Below the pieces are notes generated by a model. It did not search any database. It saw nothing but the letters and a program-made list of their open reading frames with translations, and was not told the origin of the DNA. Positions 6,742 to 15,877 of a DNA stretch of 64,000 nucleotides are shown here, piece by piece. Each line of letters starts with the position of its first letter. Position 1 is the stretch's first letter. The position numbers and the translations under genes are program-made. The stretch comes from Thermococcus sp. AM4 (lineage in GTDB: Archaea > Methanobacteriota_B > Thermococci > Thermococcales > Thermococcaceae). The DNA lies in NCBI RefSeq assembly GCF_000151205.2, contig NC_016051.1, positions 1,612,001 through 1,676,000 on the forward strand. The letters are read 5' to 3'.

Positions 6742-8184
6742 TTAAAACTCCTCTACCCACTTTATTGCCTTTGGAATCCGCTTCGCGAGCTCCAAAGCCG
6801 TGAAGTTCTCACCGAGCTCTTCCTTCACCAGATCGCCGGCGAGGCCGTTGAGGAAGGCACCGACCGAGGCGGCCCTAAGCGGTTCGTTACCGAGCGCGAG
6901 CAGGGCCCCGACGAGGCCGGCCAAGACGTCGCCCGTTCCACCGGTCGTCATGCCCCTGTTGCCTGTCCTGTTGTACTTCCAGGTTTCACCGTCGCTTATG
7001 ATGTCGTATGCCCCTTTGAGGAGGATTACACCGCCAATTTTCCCGGCCTTCTCCTTGACCAGCTCTGCCCGCTCAATCAGCTCCTCCGGGGGCTTGACGC
7101 CGAAGAGGGCTTTGAACTCACCTGCGTGGGGCGTTAGGACGAAGGTCTTACCCTTGAGAACGCCCAAATCCTCTGCTATCGCTTTTAATCCGTCCGCATC
7201 GATGACCATCGGCTTCTCACAGCGTGCCACAAAGGCCCTCACGAACTCCTTAGTCTCCTCGGCGAGACATATTCCGGGCCCGATGACGACTGCATCTGCT
7301 TTCTCGGCCAGCTCGAGCAGGTTATCAAGGTGCTCGGTCGAGAAGTTCCCGCCCGGGAAGGGCCGGAGAATCAGGTCCGGGTCGCTTATCCTCTTCGCAG
7401 GTTCAGCAGGCATCGCGAGGTAAACGAGGTCAACGATGTAGCTCGCCCCCCTGGAGGCGAGGTACGGTGCGCCGTAATAGCTTGAGCTACCACCGATGAC
7501 GAGCAGTCTGCCGTTCTGTCCCTTGTGCTGGCCCCTCTTCCTGAGCGCGAACTTGGCATCACCCGGCCCGACGAGGTGGTAGAGCTCCCTGGGATATCCT
7601 ATCTTAACTACAACCCTCTCAAAGCCCTCATACTCCTCCTTGTCCCACTGGAAGGTGACGGCGAAGTCAGCTTTAACGCGAACCTCCGATGGGTAACCGC
7701 TCGGCAGGTCGACGCTAACTATCTTTGCCTTTCCGGCGTACTCATTTATTTTCTGGATTGCCGAGCGTACCGGCTCTCTCGGCTCGCCCCTCGTGCCCGC
7801 TCCGAGGAGGGCATCGACGATGACGTCGTAACCGTTCAGGTCGAGGGACCTTATGTAGGCGGAATCTTTGAGAACCTTGATTTTCACGAAGTCGAGGCCC
7901 TTCAGGATTTCCCAGTTGTGCCTAGCTTCCTCGCTCCTTATCTTAGCCTCGTCGCCAACCAGAAAAACCGTGACGTCGTTCTCGAAGCTAAGATGCCTCG
8001 CGGCGACGAAGCCGTCCCCGCCGTTGTTTCCGGTTCCCGAGAAGACCGCAATCCTGAGACCCTTTCCAAAGCGCTCCTCTATCGTTCTCGCGACGCCGGC
8101 GCCGGCGTTCTCCATAAGCTGGTAGGGGGTTATGCCGAGCCACTTAGCGTTTATGTCCCATACGTAAACGTCCTCGATTCTCAT
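6742..8184 (-). CDS. nnr: Bifunctional NAD(P)H-hydrate epimerase/dehydratase
   Basis: This 480-residue repair enzyme restores NADH and NADPH damaged by hydration. Residues 1-205 form the YjeF_N epimerase domain (MENAGAGVA, SGTGNNGGDGFVAARHL, VDLPSGYPSE). Residues 210-480 form the ribokinase-like dehydratase domain, with the ADP-binding and catalytic GNRGMTTGGTGDVLAG motif and the VIGPGI and TPHAGEFK motifs. Such repair is important at high temperature, where hydration is fast. The start follows an AGGTGATAAC site. It runs with the same-strand genes at 8218 and 8592 upstream and could be co-transcribed with them. Confidence 0.93.
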   Translation of the reverse strand: MRIEDVYVWDINAKWLGITPYQLMENAGAGVARTIEERFGKGLRIAVFSGTGNNGGDGFVAARHLSFENDVTVFLVGDEAKIRSEEARHNWEILKGLDFVKIKVLKDSAYIRSLDLNGYDVIVDALLGAGTRGEPREPVRSAIQKINEYAGKAKIVSVDLPSGYPSEVRVKADFAVTFQWDKEEYEGFERVVVKIGYPRELYHLVGPGDAKFALRKRGQHKGQNGRLLVIGGSSSYYGAPYLASRGASYIVDLVYLAMPAEPAKRISDPDLILRPFPGGNFSTEHLDNLLELAEKADAVVIGPGICLAEETKEFVRAFVARCEKPMVIDADGLKAIAEDLGVLKGKTFVLTPHAGEFKALFGVKPPEELIERAELVKEKAGKIGGVILLKGAYDIISDGETWKYNRTGNRGMTTGGTGDVLAGLVGALLALGNEPLRAASVGAFLNGLAGDLVKEELGENFTALELAKRIPKAIKWVEEF

Positions 8185-8217
8185 GTTATCACCTGGAATA
8201 ATTGAGGGTCCCTCCCA

Positions 8218-8595
8218 TTAAATCATTTTCATTGTTTGTTTGATAAGGATAAACCCCAAAAGCAGAAGGGAGCCATACCAGAAGATAACCCAAGACAGAA
8301 AAACGAGGACTGTTTGAAGGGAAATTCCGCTCAGGAGAACGCCTGGAAATTCGAGAACAACAGCGAGAACGACGTAGACTGTTAAAAGATACTTCAACGA
8401 TGGGCGGTTGTTGGCGACACCCATTAGGAGTTCCCACCCACTCATAAAAGCCACGTAGCCAGTCCAAGCAAGGCCGGGCAGTTTTCCAAAAATCAAGAAG
8501 TTGTACATTACTGTGAGAAGGAGGGGATAACTGAAGGCTGAGATCCTTATGAAAAGCCTTAAAAAGATAAGGAGCCGGATTTTCGACATCTTCAT
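8218..8595 (-). CDS. Unknown small membrane protein
   Basis: The 125-residue product has four predicted membrane helices: around residues 18-36 (AFSYPLLLTVMYNFLIFG), 43-60, 67-85 (YLLTVYVVLAVVLEFPGVLL) and 92-118. No motif identifies a function. Its start overlaps the stop of the macrodomain gene by four bases, so the two are translationally coupled. The lower GC content than its neighbours is in line with a membrane protein. Confidence 0.6.
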   Translation of the reverse strand: MKMSKIRLLIFLRLFIRISAFSYPLLLTVMYNFLIFGKLPGLAWTGYVAFMSGWELLMGVANNRPSLKYLLTVYVVLAVVLEFPGVLLSGISLQTVLVFLSWVIFWYGSLLLLGFILIKQTMKMI

Positions 8596-9143
8596 CTCCT
8601 CTCTCGCAGGGTTTCTAGAGACCTTTTGTAATCCCCCTCCGAATAGAGCACAAGGTAAACCTTCTTCACGCTTCTCGCTTGTCTCGAAAACTCCTCAACG
8701 GTTTCTTTGAACGTTCTAACTACCTCCTCAAGGGGACAGCCGTAGATCCCGGCGCTTATCGCGGGAAATGCTATAGTCTTGACGCCCAGCTCGTCGGCCT
8801 TCTTTAAGGCCCCCATTATGGCCTTTTTGAGCTTCTCTTTCTTGTCTCCGTCCCAGCGGCCGCCGCAGTACGGGCCGACCGTGTGGATGACATACTTGAT
8901 CCCATATTTTTCAAGCCTCATCGCCGGGGTAACGACCACCTCGCCGTGCTCGAACGAGTCCTTTCCGAGTTGCTCCCTCATGGCCTCTTTGCTTATTCTG
9001 ATGTACTCGCGGACGTTTCTGGCCGCCGCTTTGGCTATCGCGTAGGCAACCCCTCCGCCGTGCTCAAGGTATTTGTTCGCGGCGTTCACAATAGCCTCCG
9101 CCGGGAAACGGGTTATATCGCCCCTTACCACCTCAAACTCCAT
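8592..9143 (-). CDS. Macrodomain (ADP-ribose-binding) protein
   Basis: The 183-residue single-domain protein shows the macrodomain core: GDITRFPAEAIVNAANKYLE, HGGGVAYAIAKAAG-like ligand loop (GGGVAYAIA), VIHTVGPYCGG and AFPAISAGIYGCP. Members bind or hydrolyse ADP-ribose derivatives such as O-acetyl-ADP-ribose or ADP-ribose on proteins or nucleic acids. It is the first gene of a short minus-strand group with the membrane protein at 8218. A TATA-like TTTAAAG lies near 9175. The precise substrate is not deducible. Confidence 0.9.
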   Translation of the reverse strand: MEFEVVRGDITRFPAEAIVNAANKYLEHGGGVAYAIAKAAARNVREYIRISKEAMREQLGKDSFEHGEVVVTPAMRLEKYGIKYVIHTVGPYCGGRWDGDKKEKLKKAIMGALKKADELGVKTIAFPAISAGIYGCPLEEVVRTFKETVEEFSRQARSVKKVYLVLYSEGDYKRSLETLRERR

Positions 9144-9235
9144 TCTCCATCCCCTAGGGAGATCGTTCTTCTCTCTTTAAACCCTTTTTCAATGGACACT
9201 TTTAGACATCAGAGCAATCGTTTCGACAAAAATCT

Positions 9236-9265
9236 ATATATACCGCTTTGTCCTTAGGTATATAT
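9236..9265 (+). promoter_or_regulatory. Dyad containing TATA elements upstream of tfe
   Basis: ATATATACC (9236-9244) and GGTATATAT (9257-9265) form a perfect nine-base inverted repeat with a 12-base spacer. Each arm is TATA-like, so either arm may be the tfe TATA box, or the whole may be an operator. A start from the second arm would lie near 9288, about 22 bases before the GTG of tfe. Confidence 0.5.
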
Positions 9266-9309
9266 TGAGGCCCCTTTGTGCCATAAAATAAGATGTGGAG
9301 GTTGTGATT

Positions 9310-9942
9310 GTGGCAAGGAAAAAGAGACTTGACAAGGATCTCATTGACCTCGCGATGGAGATCGGAGGCGAGGAGGCGGTTGAGATAGTCAAGGCTCTCG
9401 CGGAGCGGAAGGACGCCACCGACGAAGAGCTTGCGGAGAGCACTGGAATACGAATAAACACCGTTCGAAAGGTTCTCTACACCCTTTACGACATGGGACT
9501 CGCCGATTTTAAGCGCATACGCGACAAGGAAACGGGCTGGTACTACTATTACTGGAACCTCGATCTCAGGAGACTGCCAGACATTATGCGGGCCAGGAAA
9601 ATGGAAGAGCTCAAGAAGCTGAAGAAAATGCTCGAGGAGGAATCGGGAGCGATCTACTACTGGTGCGGCAACCCGGGGCATCCGAGGCTGACCTTCGACG
9701 AGGCCATGGAGTACGAGTTCCAGTGCCCCATATGCGGTGAAATCCTGATGCAGTACGACAACAGTGAGATAATCGAGGATCTCAAGCGAAGGATCGAGGA
9801 GCTTGAACTCGAACTCGGATTGAAGAAATCAAAGAAGGCCAAGAAATCCTCAGGGAAGTCTGGAAAATCTGGAAAGTCCTCGAGGGGCAAATCCAGAAAA
9901 TCCTCAAAGGCAACCTCCAAGGCGGCAGAGGCCGCCGCGTGA
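9310..9942 (+). CDS. tfe: Transcription initiation factor TFE, alpha subunit
   Basis: TFE assists TBP and TFB in promoter opening by RNA polymerase. The 210-residue protein has an N-terminal extended winged helix (residues 1-85; [28 protein letters not shown]), a coiled linker ([16 protein letters not shown]), a zinc ribbon ([13 protein letters not shown]...QCPICG), and a long Lys/Ser-rich tail (about the last 39 residues, with [13 protein letters not shown]). GTG 9310 follows GGAGGTTGTGA and gives the expected MARKK start; GTG 9295 and 9304 are in-frame alternatives. The next gene, DUF2110, follows closely, an arrangement seen in other Thermococcales. Confidence 0.93.
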   Translation: MARKKRLDKDLIDLAMEIGGEEAVEIVKALAERKDATDEELAESTGIRINTVRKVLYTLYDMGLADFKRIRDKETGWYYYYWNLDLRRLPDIMRARKMEELKKLKKMLEEESGAIYYWCGNPGHPRLTFDEAMEYEFQCPICGEILMQYDNSEIIEDLKRRIEELELELGLKKSKKAKKSSGKSGKSGKSSRGKSRKSSKATSKAAEAAA

Positions 9943-9983
9943 TTTGAATTGGAACGGTTTAATGAACTTCGGGGATGGTGAAG

Positions 9984-10712
9984 ATGGAAGAAGTGGTTAT
10001 TCTTGAGAAGGTTTACGGGGACAGGAGCGGTTTTGACAAGCTCCACAGGAAGCTCCGCTCCCTTCTGGGAGATTTGGAGGTCGAGTGGAAGCTATCGGCA
10101 ACGACCAAGAACTGGGTCAAGGTCAGCCTCAGCGGTGAGGACGAGGAAATCAGCGCGAACCTTGTCAGGGACGAGTTTGGCGAGGTTCCCTACAGCCTCA
10201 AGAACATCGAAGTCGGAAAGACCTACAGGGGACGCTTCATAGACCTCGGCAAAGTCGGCTACGGCGCCTACGTTGACATTGGAATCTTCAAGCCGAAGCC
10301 CAAGGACGCGCTGATTCCGCTCTACTACCTCAAGAAAACCTTCGGGGACATGCCTGTAAGGCAGATGATTCGGGAGTTCGGCTGGGTGGACAACCTGCCC
10401 GTCGAGGTCGAGGTGACGGACGTCGAGTTCGGCGCCAGGGAAGTGGAGTTAGCCTTCAGCGACGCCCAGCTGAAGAGGATTAAGGAGTGGCTGAGCGACG
10501 GTTACGACAAGCTCTTCATAACTGGGACGATAAGCGAGAAGGTTGAGGAGGCGCTCATCAAGACGGGCCACGGCAGGGACGTCAGGAGAATGGAGGAGCT
10601 CGGCTTAATGGAAACCCTACTCGTCCTCAAGAAGGGAACCCAGGCCCCGGGAATCATCAAGGCCCTCGGTCCCCACCTGAAGGGAGCAGTTTTCGGCGCA
10701 ATCAAGTTTTAG
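9984..10712 (+). CDS. DUF2110 family protein, possible RNA-binding
   Basis: The product of about 242 residues matches the archaeal DUF2110 family by overall pattern and by its place right after tfe. It has a central beta-rich part resembling an S1/OB-type barrel (GKTYRGRFIDLGKVGYGAYV, DIGIFKPKPKDALIPLYYL) and a C-terminal helical part (FITGTISEKVEEALIKTGHG). This suggests nucleic-acid binding, perhaps linked to transcription, but no function is established. The start is ATG 9984 after GGTGA; ATG 9975 in frame is an alternative. Its 3' end overlaps the convergent membrane-protein gene by 11 bases. Confidence 0.75.
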   Translation: MEEVVILEKVYGDRSGFDKLHRKLRSLLGDLEVEWKLSATTKNWVKVSLSGEDEEISANLVRDEFGEVPYSLKNIEVGKTYRGRFIDLGKVGYGAYVDIGIFKPKPKDALIPLYYLKKTFGDMPVRQMIREFGWVDNLPVEVEVTDVEFGAREVELAFSDAQLKRIKEWLSDGYDKLFITGTISEKVEEALIKTGHGRDVRRMEELGLMETLLVLKKGTQAPGIIKALGPHLKGAVFGAIKF

Positions 10713-11763
10713 CCGGTTCCCTCTTTGGTATTACCCTTCCCGTGTCCCTTGAGTGGAAGACGAGCCTGACGGATAAAACCGTGAGGGTTATCGCCGCGTA
10801 GGGGAGCAGCCTGGCGGTTGAGAGGGATCCCGTCAGGAAGACGAGGAGAAGGAGTATCAAAAACGGGGTTGGTCCCTTGCTGTTTCTCAGTATCGTCACG
10901 ATTGTTTTTGTCTTGAAAAGAATTGCATACACTATCAGCGTAACCGGCAGGAGGAGCTGGGGTGCAACGTCTTTCCAGTTCATGGACTCCCTGAATCCGG
11001 GCCGTATCAGCCCCCTGCTGACCGCGAAGCCGACCCCAAACAGCACGAGGGTTACGTAAATGAGGTTTCTTCTTCTCCGGGGGAAAGTTAACACAAATGC
11101 CGCCGGCAGTACCGCGTTCCAGGGTTCCATGGCTATCGCAACGACGGTGAAGAGCGCGAGGAGCATCGTCTGGAGAAGGGACTGAAGGGCTCTCGGAGAG
11201 AATACAAGGGACGTCATTACCGAAAGTGAAAGGACGAAGGCAGTTATTCCGATCAGTTCCGGTTTGGGAGGGTAGATAAGATTCCTGAAGAAGGGTGCCG
11301 AGAAGAGCATGCCGAAGATGAGGAATCCAAGCTCGCGGGAGCGACGCGGGGTTGAATAGTAAATCCCGGTCACGAGAAGGAGGAGCAGGAAAAGGTAGAG
11401 GTAAAAGGCCGTTTCCACGGGGATCGAGCGGTGAATACCGAGTTTGTGGTAGAAATCACGGACAACGGCCAGAAACGGGTTCATATTGGGGACTCCCGAG
11501 TTCATTATCCACACGGCGATTGTTGAGACCGAGAGGAGGTAGAAGATGTGGGCGTACTCGCCCGATCCCTCCAGGTGGATTGTAACGAGGGCGACCGTTG
11601 TGAGGGCCGCTCCGAGGAAGAGGGCGAGTCTGATGGGGGAAAACGTCACTCCCTGCGACCTCATGCGAAAAGTGCCTTCCGCTGAGGCTGGATTCACGAG
11701 TAAGAGTGCCGTTACAAGGCCTATCAGGATCACTATTAACGCCGCCTCGGTGCTCTTTCTCAT
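10702..11763 (-). CDS. Polytopic membrane protein of unknown function
   Basis: The 353-residue product has about ten hydrophobic segments, beginning with AALIVILIGLVTALLLV, and several Arg-rich cytoplasmic loops (PRRSREL, FPRRRRNLIY). An extracellular-looking stretch with IPVETAFYLY follows an Asn/Pro loop. No transporter or enzyme motif is recognised; the general look resembles uncharacterised Thermococcales membrane proteins. A TATA-like TTTTTAATG lies about 30 bases upstream of the ATG. Its 3' end overlaps the DUF2110 gene by 11 bases. Confidence 0.6.
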   Translation of the reverse strand: MRKSTEAALIVILIGLVTALLLVNPASAEGTFRMRSQGVTFSPIRLALFLGAALTTVALVTIHLEGSGEYAHIFYLLSVSTIAVWIMNSGVPNMNPFLAVVRDFYHKLGIHRSIPVETAFYLYLFLLLLLVTGIYYSTPRRSRELGFLIFGMLFSAPFFRNLIYPPKPELIGITAFVLSLSVMTSLVFSPRALQSLLQTMLLALFTVVAIAMEPWNAVLPAAFVLTFPRRRRNLIYVTLVLFGVGFAVSRGLIRPGFRESMNWKDVAPQLLLPVTLIVYAILFKTKTIVTILRNSKGPTPFLILLLLVFLTGSLSTARLLPYAAITLTVLSVRLVFHSRDTGRVIPKREPAKT

Positions 11764-11810
11764 TTGATCCCCCGGGACAGTAGGTATAATTCATTAAAAA
11801 CTTAATGTAG

Positions 11811-11880
11811 CCTGGTCCAGCGCGGCCCCATCGCAACGGCTCCCGCCGGCCTGAGCCGCGCCCGGAGAAGAATGGGTGAG
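11811..11880. ncRNA. GC-rich structured element, candidate small RNA
   Basis: Between two minus-strand genes lies an island that is far more GC-rich than intergenic DNA here. GCGCGGC (11820-11826) pairs perfectly with GCCGCGC (11855-11861), enclosing a second hairpin CGGC-TCCC-GCCG (11837-11848). In hyperthermophiles such islands often mark structured RNAs. On the minus strand it would sit after a TTTTTAAG element and end near an ACA trinucleotide, as H/ACA RNAs do, but I cannot fit a kink-turn or a pocket. The strand and class remain open; a terminator-like stem after mrp is the alternative. Confidence 0.4.
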
Positions 11881-11891
11881 GGGCTTAAAAA

Positions 11892-12791
11892 TCACTCGGT
11901 TTTCTCCTGCCCCTCGTTTTTACCCTTGAGCTCCTCGAGCTTCTTCACGAGCCTCTCAGCTATTTCCATGAAGGCCTTGGCCGCTGGGGTGTCGCCGTAG
12001 AGCACTATGGGAATCCCCGCATCGCTGGCTTCCCTCGCCTTGAGGTCTATTGGGACTTCACCGAGGAAATCAACTCCCTCCTTCTCGGCGAGCTTCTTGC
12101 CGCCACCTTTGCCGAAGAGGTCGATCTCGTTGCCGCAGTGCGGGCAGATGAGGTAGCTCATGTTCTCGACGACCGCGATGTAGGGCACTTCCATCTTCTT
12201 CATCATGTTCACTGCCTTGCCGGTGTCAAGTAAAGCAACCTCCTGCGGAGTAGTGACGATGACAGCGGCGTCGAGCTGGACGTTCTGAACGACCGTCAGG
12301 ATTTCGTCACCGGTCCCCGGTGGAAAGTCGATTATCATGAAGTCGAGCTCGCCCCACTTGACGTCGCCGAGGAGTTGTTTGATGGCCTTGGTAACGAGGG
12401 CACCGCGCCAGATTATCGGCTGGTCCTCGGGGACGAGGAAGCCCATGCTCATGACCTTAATCGGCGTTATCTGGCCGAGGAAGTCGTTCATGGGCGGGAG
12501 CATCTCAAAGCGGCCGTCCTCCATACGCTCGGCTAAAACGTCTGCCTTGTCAACGCCGAGCATTTTAGCGACGTTGGGCCCGTGTATGTCCGCGTCGAGC
12601 AGGCCGACGTAGTAGCCCTTCTTCGCGAGGGCAGCCGCGAGGTTCACCGCGACGGTGCTCTTTCCAACGCCGCCCTTGCCGCTGAGAACCGCTATCTTGT
12701 ACTTCCACTTCTCCTGCTTCTCCTTTATCCTCTGGGTCAGCGGGTCGGTACCGAGACCGGGAACGTTGAGCGTTGGAGCCTTAATCGTCAT
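11892..12791 (-). CDS. Mrp/NBP35-family iron-sulfur carrier ATPase
   Basis: The 299-residue P-loop protein has the deviant Walker A SGKGGVGKSTVAVNLA, switch regions DADIHGPNV and IIDFPPGTGDE, and a CPHC pair near residue 216 that can hold a bridging [4Fe-4S] cluster between two monomers. Family members (ApbC, Mrp, Nbp35) assemble or carry clusters to target proteins. The window encodes many Fe-S enzymes (FHL, POR, VOR) it could serve, though that link is inference. The charged C-terminus (KNEGQEKTE) is variable in the family. It is distinct from the hypB paralogue at 18747. Confidence 0.92.
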   Translation of the reverse strand: MTIKAPTLNVPGLGTDPLTQRIKEKQEKWKYKIAVLSGKGGVGKSTVAVNLAAALAKKGYYVGLLDADIHGPNVAKMLGVDKADVLAERMEDGRFEMLPPMNDFLGQITPIKVMSMGFLVPEDQPIIWRGALVTKAIKQLLGDVKWGELDFMIIDFPPGTGDEILTVVQNVQLDAAVIVTTPQEVALLDTGKAVNMMKKMEVPYIAVVENMSYLICPHCGNEIDLFGKGGGKKLAEKEGVDFLGEVPIDLKAREASDAGIPIVLYGDTPAAKAFMEIAERLVKKLEELKGKNEGQEKTE

Positions 12792-12873
12792 CTCACACCA
12801 CCGGCTCAGGTTGATCTTTGGGCTTAAAAGCTTTGTCCAGAAAAAGGGCAGTAATGGTCAAAAATGGGTAAAA

Positions 12874-14814
12874 TCAGCGCATCTCGAAGCCTTCTAAAGC
12901 TTTTTTCACTTCTTCCACGCTCGCCTCATCTTCCAGCGTTGAGAGGTCGCCGAGTCCCTTTCCGCTGGCGAGGGCCTTTAGGACGCGACGCATTATCTTC
13001 CCGCTCCTCGTCTTCGGCAGTTTGTTGACGAAGAATACCTCCGCCGGAGCCGCTATCGGTCCGAGGGTTTCCCTGACGTAGTCTATGAGTTCCTTCTTCA
13101 GGCTCTCCCTCGGAACGCAGTTCTCCTTGAGGATTACAAAAGCCACCGGCACTTCGCCCTTAATCTCGTCGGGCCTTCCGATTACTGCCGCCTCGGCAAC
13201 TGCCGGGTGGAGGACCAAAGCATGCTCTATCTCGGCCGTCCCAATTCTGTGGCCCGAAACGTTAAGCACCTCGTCGGCCCTGCCGAATATCCAGAAGTAG
13301 CCCTCGTCGTCTTTCATCGCATAGTCAGCTGGATAGTAAATCCAGATTCCCTCGTCGGGCCTGCTGAAGCGCTTCCAGTAGGTCCTAATGTAGCGCTCGT
13401 CGTCGCCCCAGATTCCGAGGAGCATTCCCGGCCAGGGCTTCTTTATCACGAGGTAACCGCGCTCGTTCGGCTCCGCCAGACTTCCATCGGCCCTGAGAAC
13501 GTCAGCATCGACGCCGAGGCCCGGAAAAGTAGCCGAGCCGGGCTTAAGCGGGGGCAACTGTATCCCAGCAGAGGGATAAATCATGTAGCCACCGGTCTCG
13601 GTCTGCCACCAAGTGTCGATTATCGGGCACCTTCCACCGCCAACGACTTCATAGTACCACTTCCAGGCCCTCGGGTTAATCGGCTCGCCGACCGAACCGA
13701 GGAGCCTTAAACTTGAGAGGTCGTGCTTCTTCACCCACTCGTCGCCGTAGCGCATGAGCATTCTGATTGCTGTTGGGGCTGTGTAGAATATCGTTACCCC
13801 GTGCTTCTCCACCAGCTCCCAGGGCCTGTCGGGCTTTGGATAGTTCAAGGCACCTTCGTACATCATCACGGTCAGGCCGAGCGTTAAGGGCCCGTAGACG
13901 AGGTAACTGTGGCCCGTTATCCAGCCAACATCTGCGGTGTTCCAGAAGAGGTCGCTCTCGGTTATTCCCCACGCCCACTCCATCGTCTTTGCCACGTAGA
14001 CGAGGTAGCCGCCGGTGGAGTGGACGATTCCCTTGGGCTTTCCGGTTGTTCCACTCGTGTAGAGGATGAATAACGGGTGGTTGCTCTCGACCGGAACGGG
14101 CTCAACGTAGCGCTCGGCCCCGTCGAGGAGTTCGTTCCAGTCGTAGTCCCTGCCCTCGACCATGTTGACGCCGTTCTCCTCCCTCCTGAGGACGACGACG
14201 CTTTCGACGCTCGGCGTTTCGAGGAGGGCCTTGTCAACTATCTCCTTGAGGTTGAGCTTCTTACCGCGCCTGTAGAGGTAGTCTGCCGTTATTACGACCT
14301 TGGCTTTGGCGTCGTTGATTCTCGTTGCTAATGCTTCCGCCGAGAAGCCGGAGAAGACGACGCTGTGAATCGCTCCAATCCTCGCGCTGGCGAGCATTGC
14401 TATGACAACCTCCGGGACGAGGGGCATGTAGATGACGACCCTGTCGCCCTTCTCGACGCCGAGGTTTTTCAGGGCCGAGGCAAAGCGGTTCACCTCGCGG
14501 TAGAGCTCGTAGTAGGTGAGCGTTCTCGTCTCACCGCGCTCGCTCTCCCAGATTATCGCGGCCCGGTTTCTCTTTCCTGCCTTAACGTGCCTGTCGAGGG
14601 CGTTGTAGCTCGCGTTGAGCTGACCTCCGACGAACCAGCGGAAGAAGGGCGCCTTTGAGTCGTCGAGGACCTTCTCCCAGGTCTTGAACCAGTCGAGAAC
14701 CTTCGCCTGCTCTGCCCAGAACTCCTCGATGTTCTCTATGGACTTCCTGTGCTCCTCCCTGAAGGCTTTCATCGGCAGGTATCTCTCCTTGAGGAATCCT
14801 TCGCCTATCTGCAT
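12874..14814 (-). CDS. acs: Acetyl-CoA synthetase, AMP-forming
   Basis: The 646-residue enzyme activates acetate with ATP and CoA. The adenylate-forming motifs are present: [18 protein letters not shown] (P-loop-like A3), [10 protein letters not shown] (A5), [20 protein letters not shown] (A7/A8) and [10 protein letters not shown] with the catalytic Lys (A10). The N-terminal ACAS domain includes [17 protein letters not shown]. Full length for the family. Thermococcales also use ADP-forming synthetases to make ATP from acetyl-CoA; the AMP-forming type would run in the assimilating direction. The promoter is the TATA box at 14852-14860. Confidence 0.94.
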   Translation of the reverse strand: MQIGEGFLKERYLPMKAFREEHRKSIENIEEFWAEQAKVLDWFKTWEKVLDDSKAPFFRWFVGGQLNASYNALDRHVKAGKRNRAAIIWESERGETRTLTYYELYREVNRFASALKNLGVEKGDRVVIYMPLVPEVVIAMLASARIGAIHSVVFSGFSAEALATRINDAKAKVVITADYLYRRGKKLNLKEIVDKALLETPSVESVVVLRREENGVNMVEGRDYDWNELLDGAERYVEPVPVESNHPLFILYTSGTTGKPKGIVHSTGGYLVYVAKTMEWAWGITESDLFWNTADVGWITGHSYLVYGPLTLGLTVMMYEGALNYPKPDRPWELVEKHGVTIFYTAPTAIRMLMRYGDEWVKKHDLSSLRLLGSVGEPINPRAWKWYYEVVGGGRCPIIDTWWQTETGGYMIYPSAGIQLPPLKPGSATFPGLGVDADVLRADGSLAEPNERGYLVIKKPWPGMLLGIWGDDERYIRTYWKRFSRPDEGIWIYYPADYAMKDDEGYFWIFGRADEVLNVSGHRIGTAEIEHALVLHPAVAEAAVIGRPDEIKGEVPVAFVILKENCVPRESLKKELIDYVRETLGPIAAPAEVFFVNKLPKTRSGKIMRRVLKALASGKGLGDLSTLEDEASVEEVKKALEGFEMR

Positions 14815-14851
14815 GCTACCACCCCGCTTCTCAGAAATGGGAATTAGGAAA

Positions 14852-14860
14852 CCTTAAAAT
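14852..14860 (-). promoter_or_regulatory. acs TATA box
   Basis: On the minus strand ATTTTAAGG lies about 40 bases before the acs ATG at 14814, preceded by purine-rich AAAGA as BRE. The remaining 14.87-15.09 kb gap, 275 bases between genes in total, contains small dyads (CGAACG/CGTTCG near 14927-14960; TTTACA/TGTAAA near 15025-15042) but no gene that I can support. Confidence 0.5.
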
Positions 14861-15089
14861 TCTTTCGTTGATTGTCAAAGTGATGGACGACAAAAGTCGA
14901 AAAAGAGTTAGGGGGAACTAATTAGCCGAACGCCGAAATCATAATAGCCGTTCGTCGAAACAAAGGTGTGAGGAGTCCTAATTGACAAAGAATCGCCGAA
15001 AGATTCCGAAAAAATCCCGCAAATGTTTACAAAAATGTGTAAAAACACGAGAAGGCAACGTCAGACTGCCAAAAGCTCTCCGAATGTGT

Positions 15090-15818
15090 TCATCCGTTGA
15101 TTATCCTCCAGAGTTCTTCTATCTGCCCTATCGGCTCAACTTCCTTGCCCTTCAGGCCCTCGAGTATGAAGTTCTGGTCGAAGGGAATTACAACGTCGGG
15201 CTTGACCGGCAGTTCCTCCACGACGCCGGGCAGGGCTTTGTTGAGAACGAGGACGTGCTTCAGGCCGAGGCTCTCGCTCAGCGCTTTTATCTTCTTCGAA
15301 AGCTCTATGGACTCGGCCGATGGCTCTGCGACGTCGATGACAACGTCAACGTACCTGTCAACGCCCCTTCCGAAGTGCTCTATGCCCGCCTCGGTGTCTA
15401 CGATGATGACCTCGTTCTCCTTCAGCTTTATGCCCTCGAGGAGCTTTCTGGCAAGGAATCCATAGGGGCAGGCACAGCCCTCTTCAGCCTCTTCAATCTT
15501 CCCGATTGTCAGAACGGCGAGGTTGCCCTTCCTGGCCAGAATCTCCTCAGGAATCTCGTCGAGCGTCCAGTTGAAGAGCTCTTCGTCGAGTTCACCCTGT
15601 CCTTCAGCCGCCATGAGGATTTTGGCTCTCTTCTTCCCTCCGAGGTGCTCGGCGAGGGTTTTCACCTTCGGGAGGCCGAGCATCCGGTAAAGGCCCGGGT
15701 TGGACTCGTCAGCATCTATTATTAGCACGCGGTAGCCTTTTCCGGCCAGATACTTGCCGAGCATCGCGCTTATCGTGCTCTTTCCACAGCCGCCCTTACC
15801 GCTCACGAGAACCTTCAT
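15090..15818 (-). CDS. CooC-like nickel-insertion ATPase
   Basis: This 242-residue MinD/SIMIBI protein starts MKVLVSGKGGCGKSTISAML, the signature-lysine Walker A of CooC, and shows DADESNPGLYRMLG, GCACPYGFLARKLL with a Cys-x-Cys typical of the CooC dimer metal site, and IIVDTEAGIEHFGRG. CooC helps load nickel into CO dehydrogenase; no CODH gene lies in this window, but nikR, hypA and hypB lie nearby. ATG 15818 follows TTGGTGATACGA. The frame stays open far upstream, overlapping the GH12 gene, but the CooC start is clear. Confidence 0.85.
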   Translation of the reverse strand: MKVLVSGKGGCGKSTISAMLGKYLAGKGYRVLIIDADESNPGLYRMLGLPKVKTLAEHLGGKKRAKILMAAEGQGELDEELFNWTLDEIPEEILARKGNLAVLTIGKIEEAEEGCACPYGFLARKLLEGIKLKENEVIIVDTEAGIEHFGRGVDRYVDVVIDVAEPSAESIELSKKIKALSESLGLKHVLVLNKALPGVVEELPVKPDVVIPFDQNFILEGLKGKEVEPIGQIEELWRIING

Positions 15819-15877
15819 TCGTATCACCAAAATTGAAACATGTAGCACGACTTTTAACCTTTTTGAATTTCTAGTGC

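Noticed and set aside
14982-15725. A long plus-strand frame (247 codons) opposite the CooC-like gene.
   Set aside because: It mirrors the CooC-like gene codon pattern in the opposite strand and has no family-like sequence.
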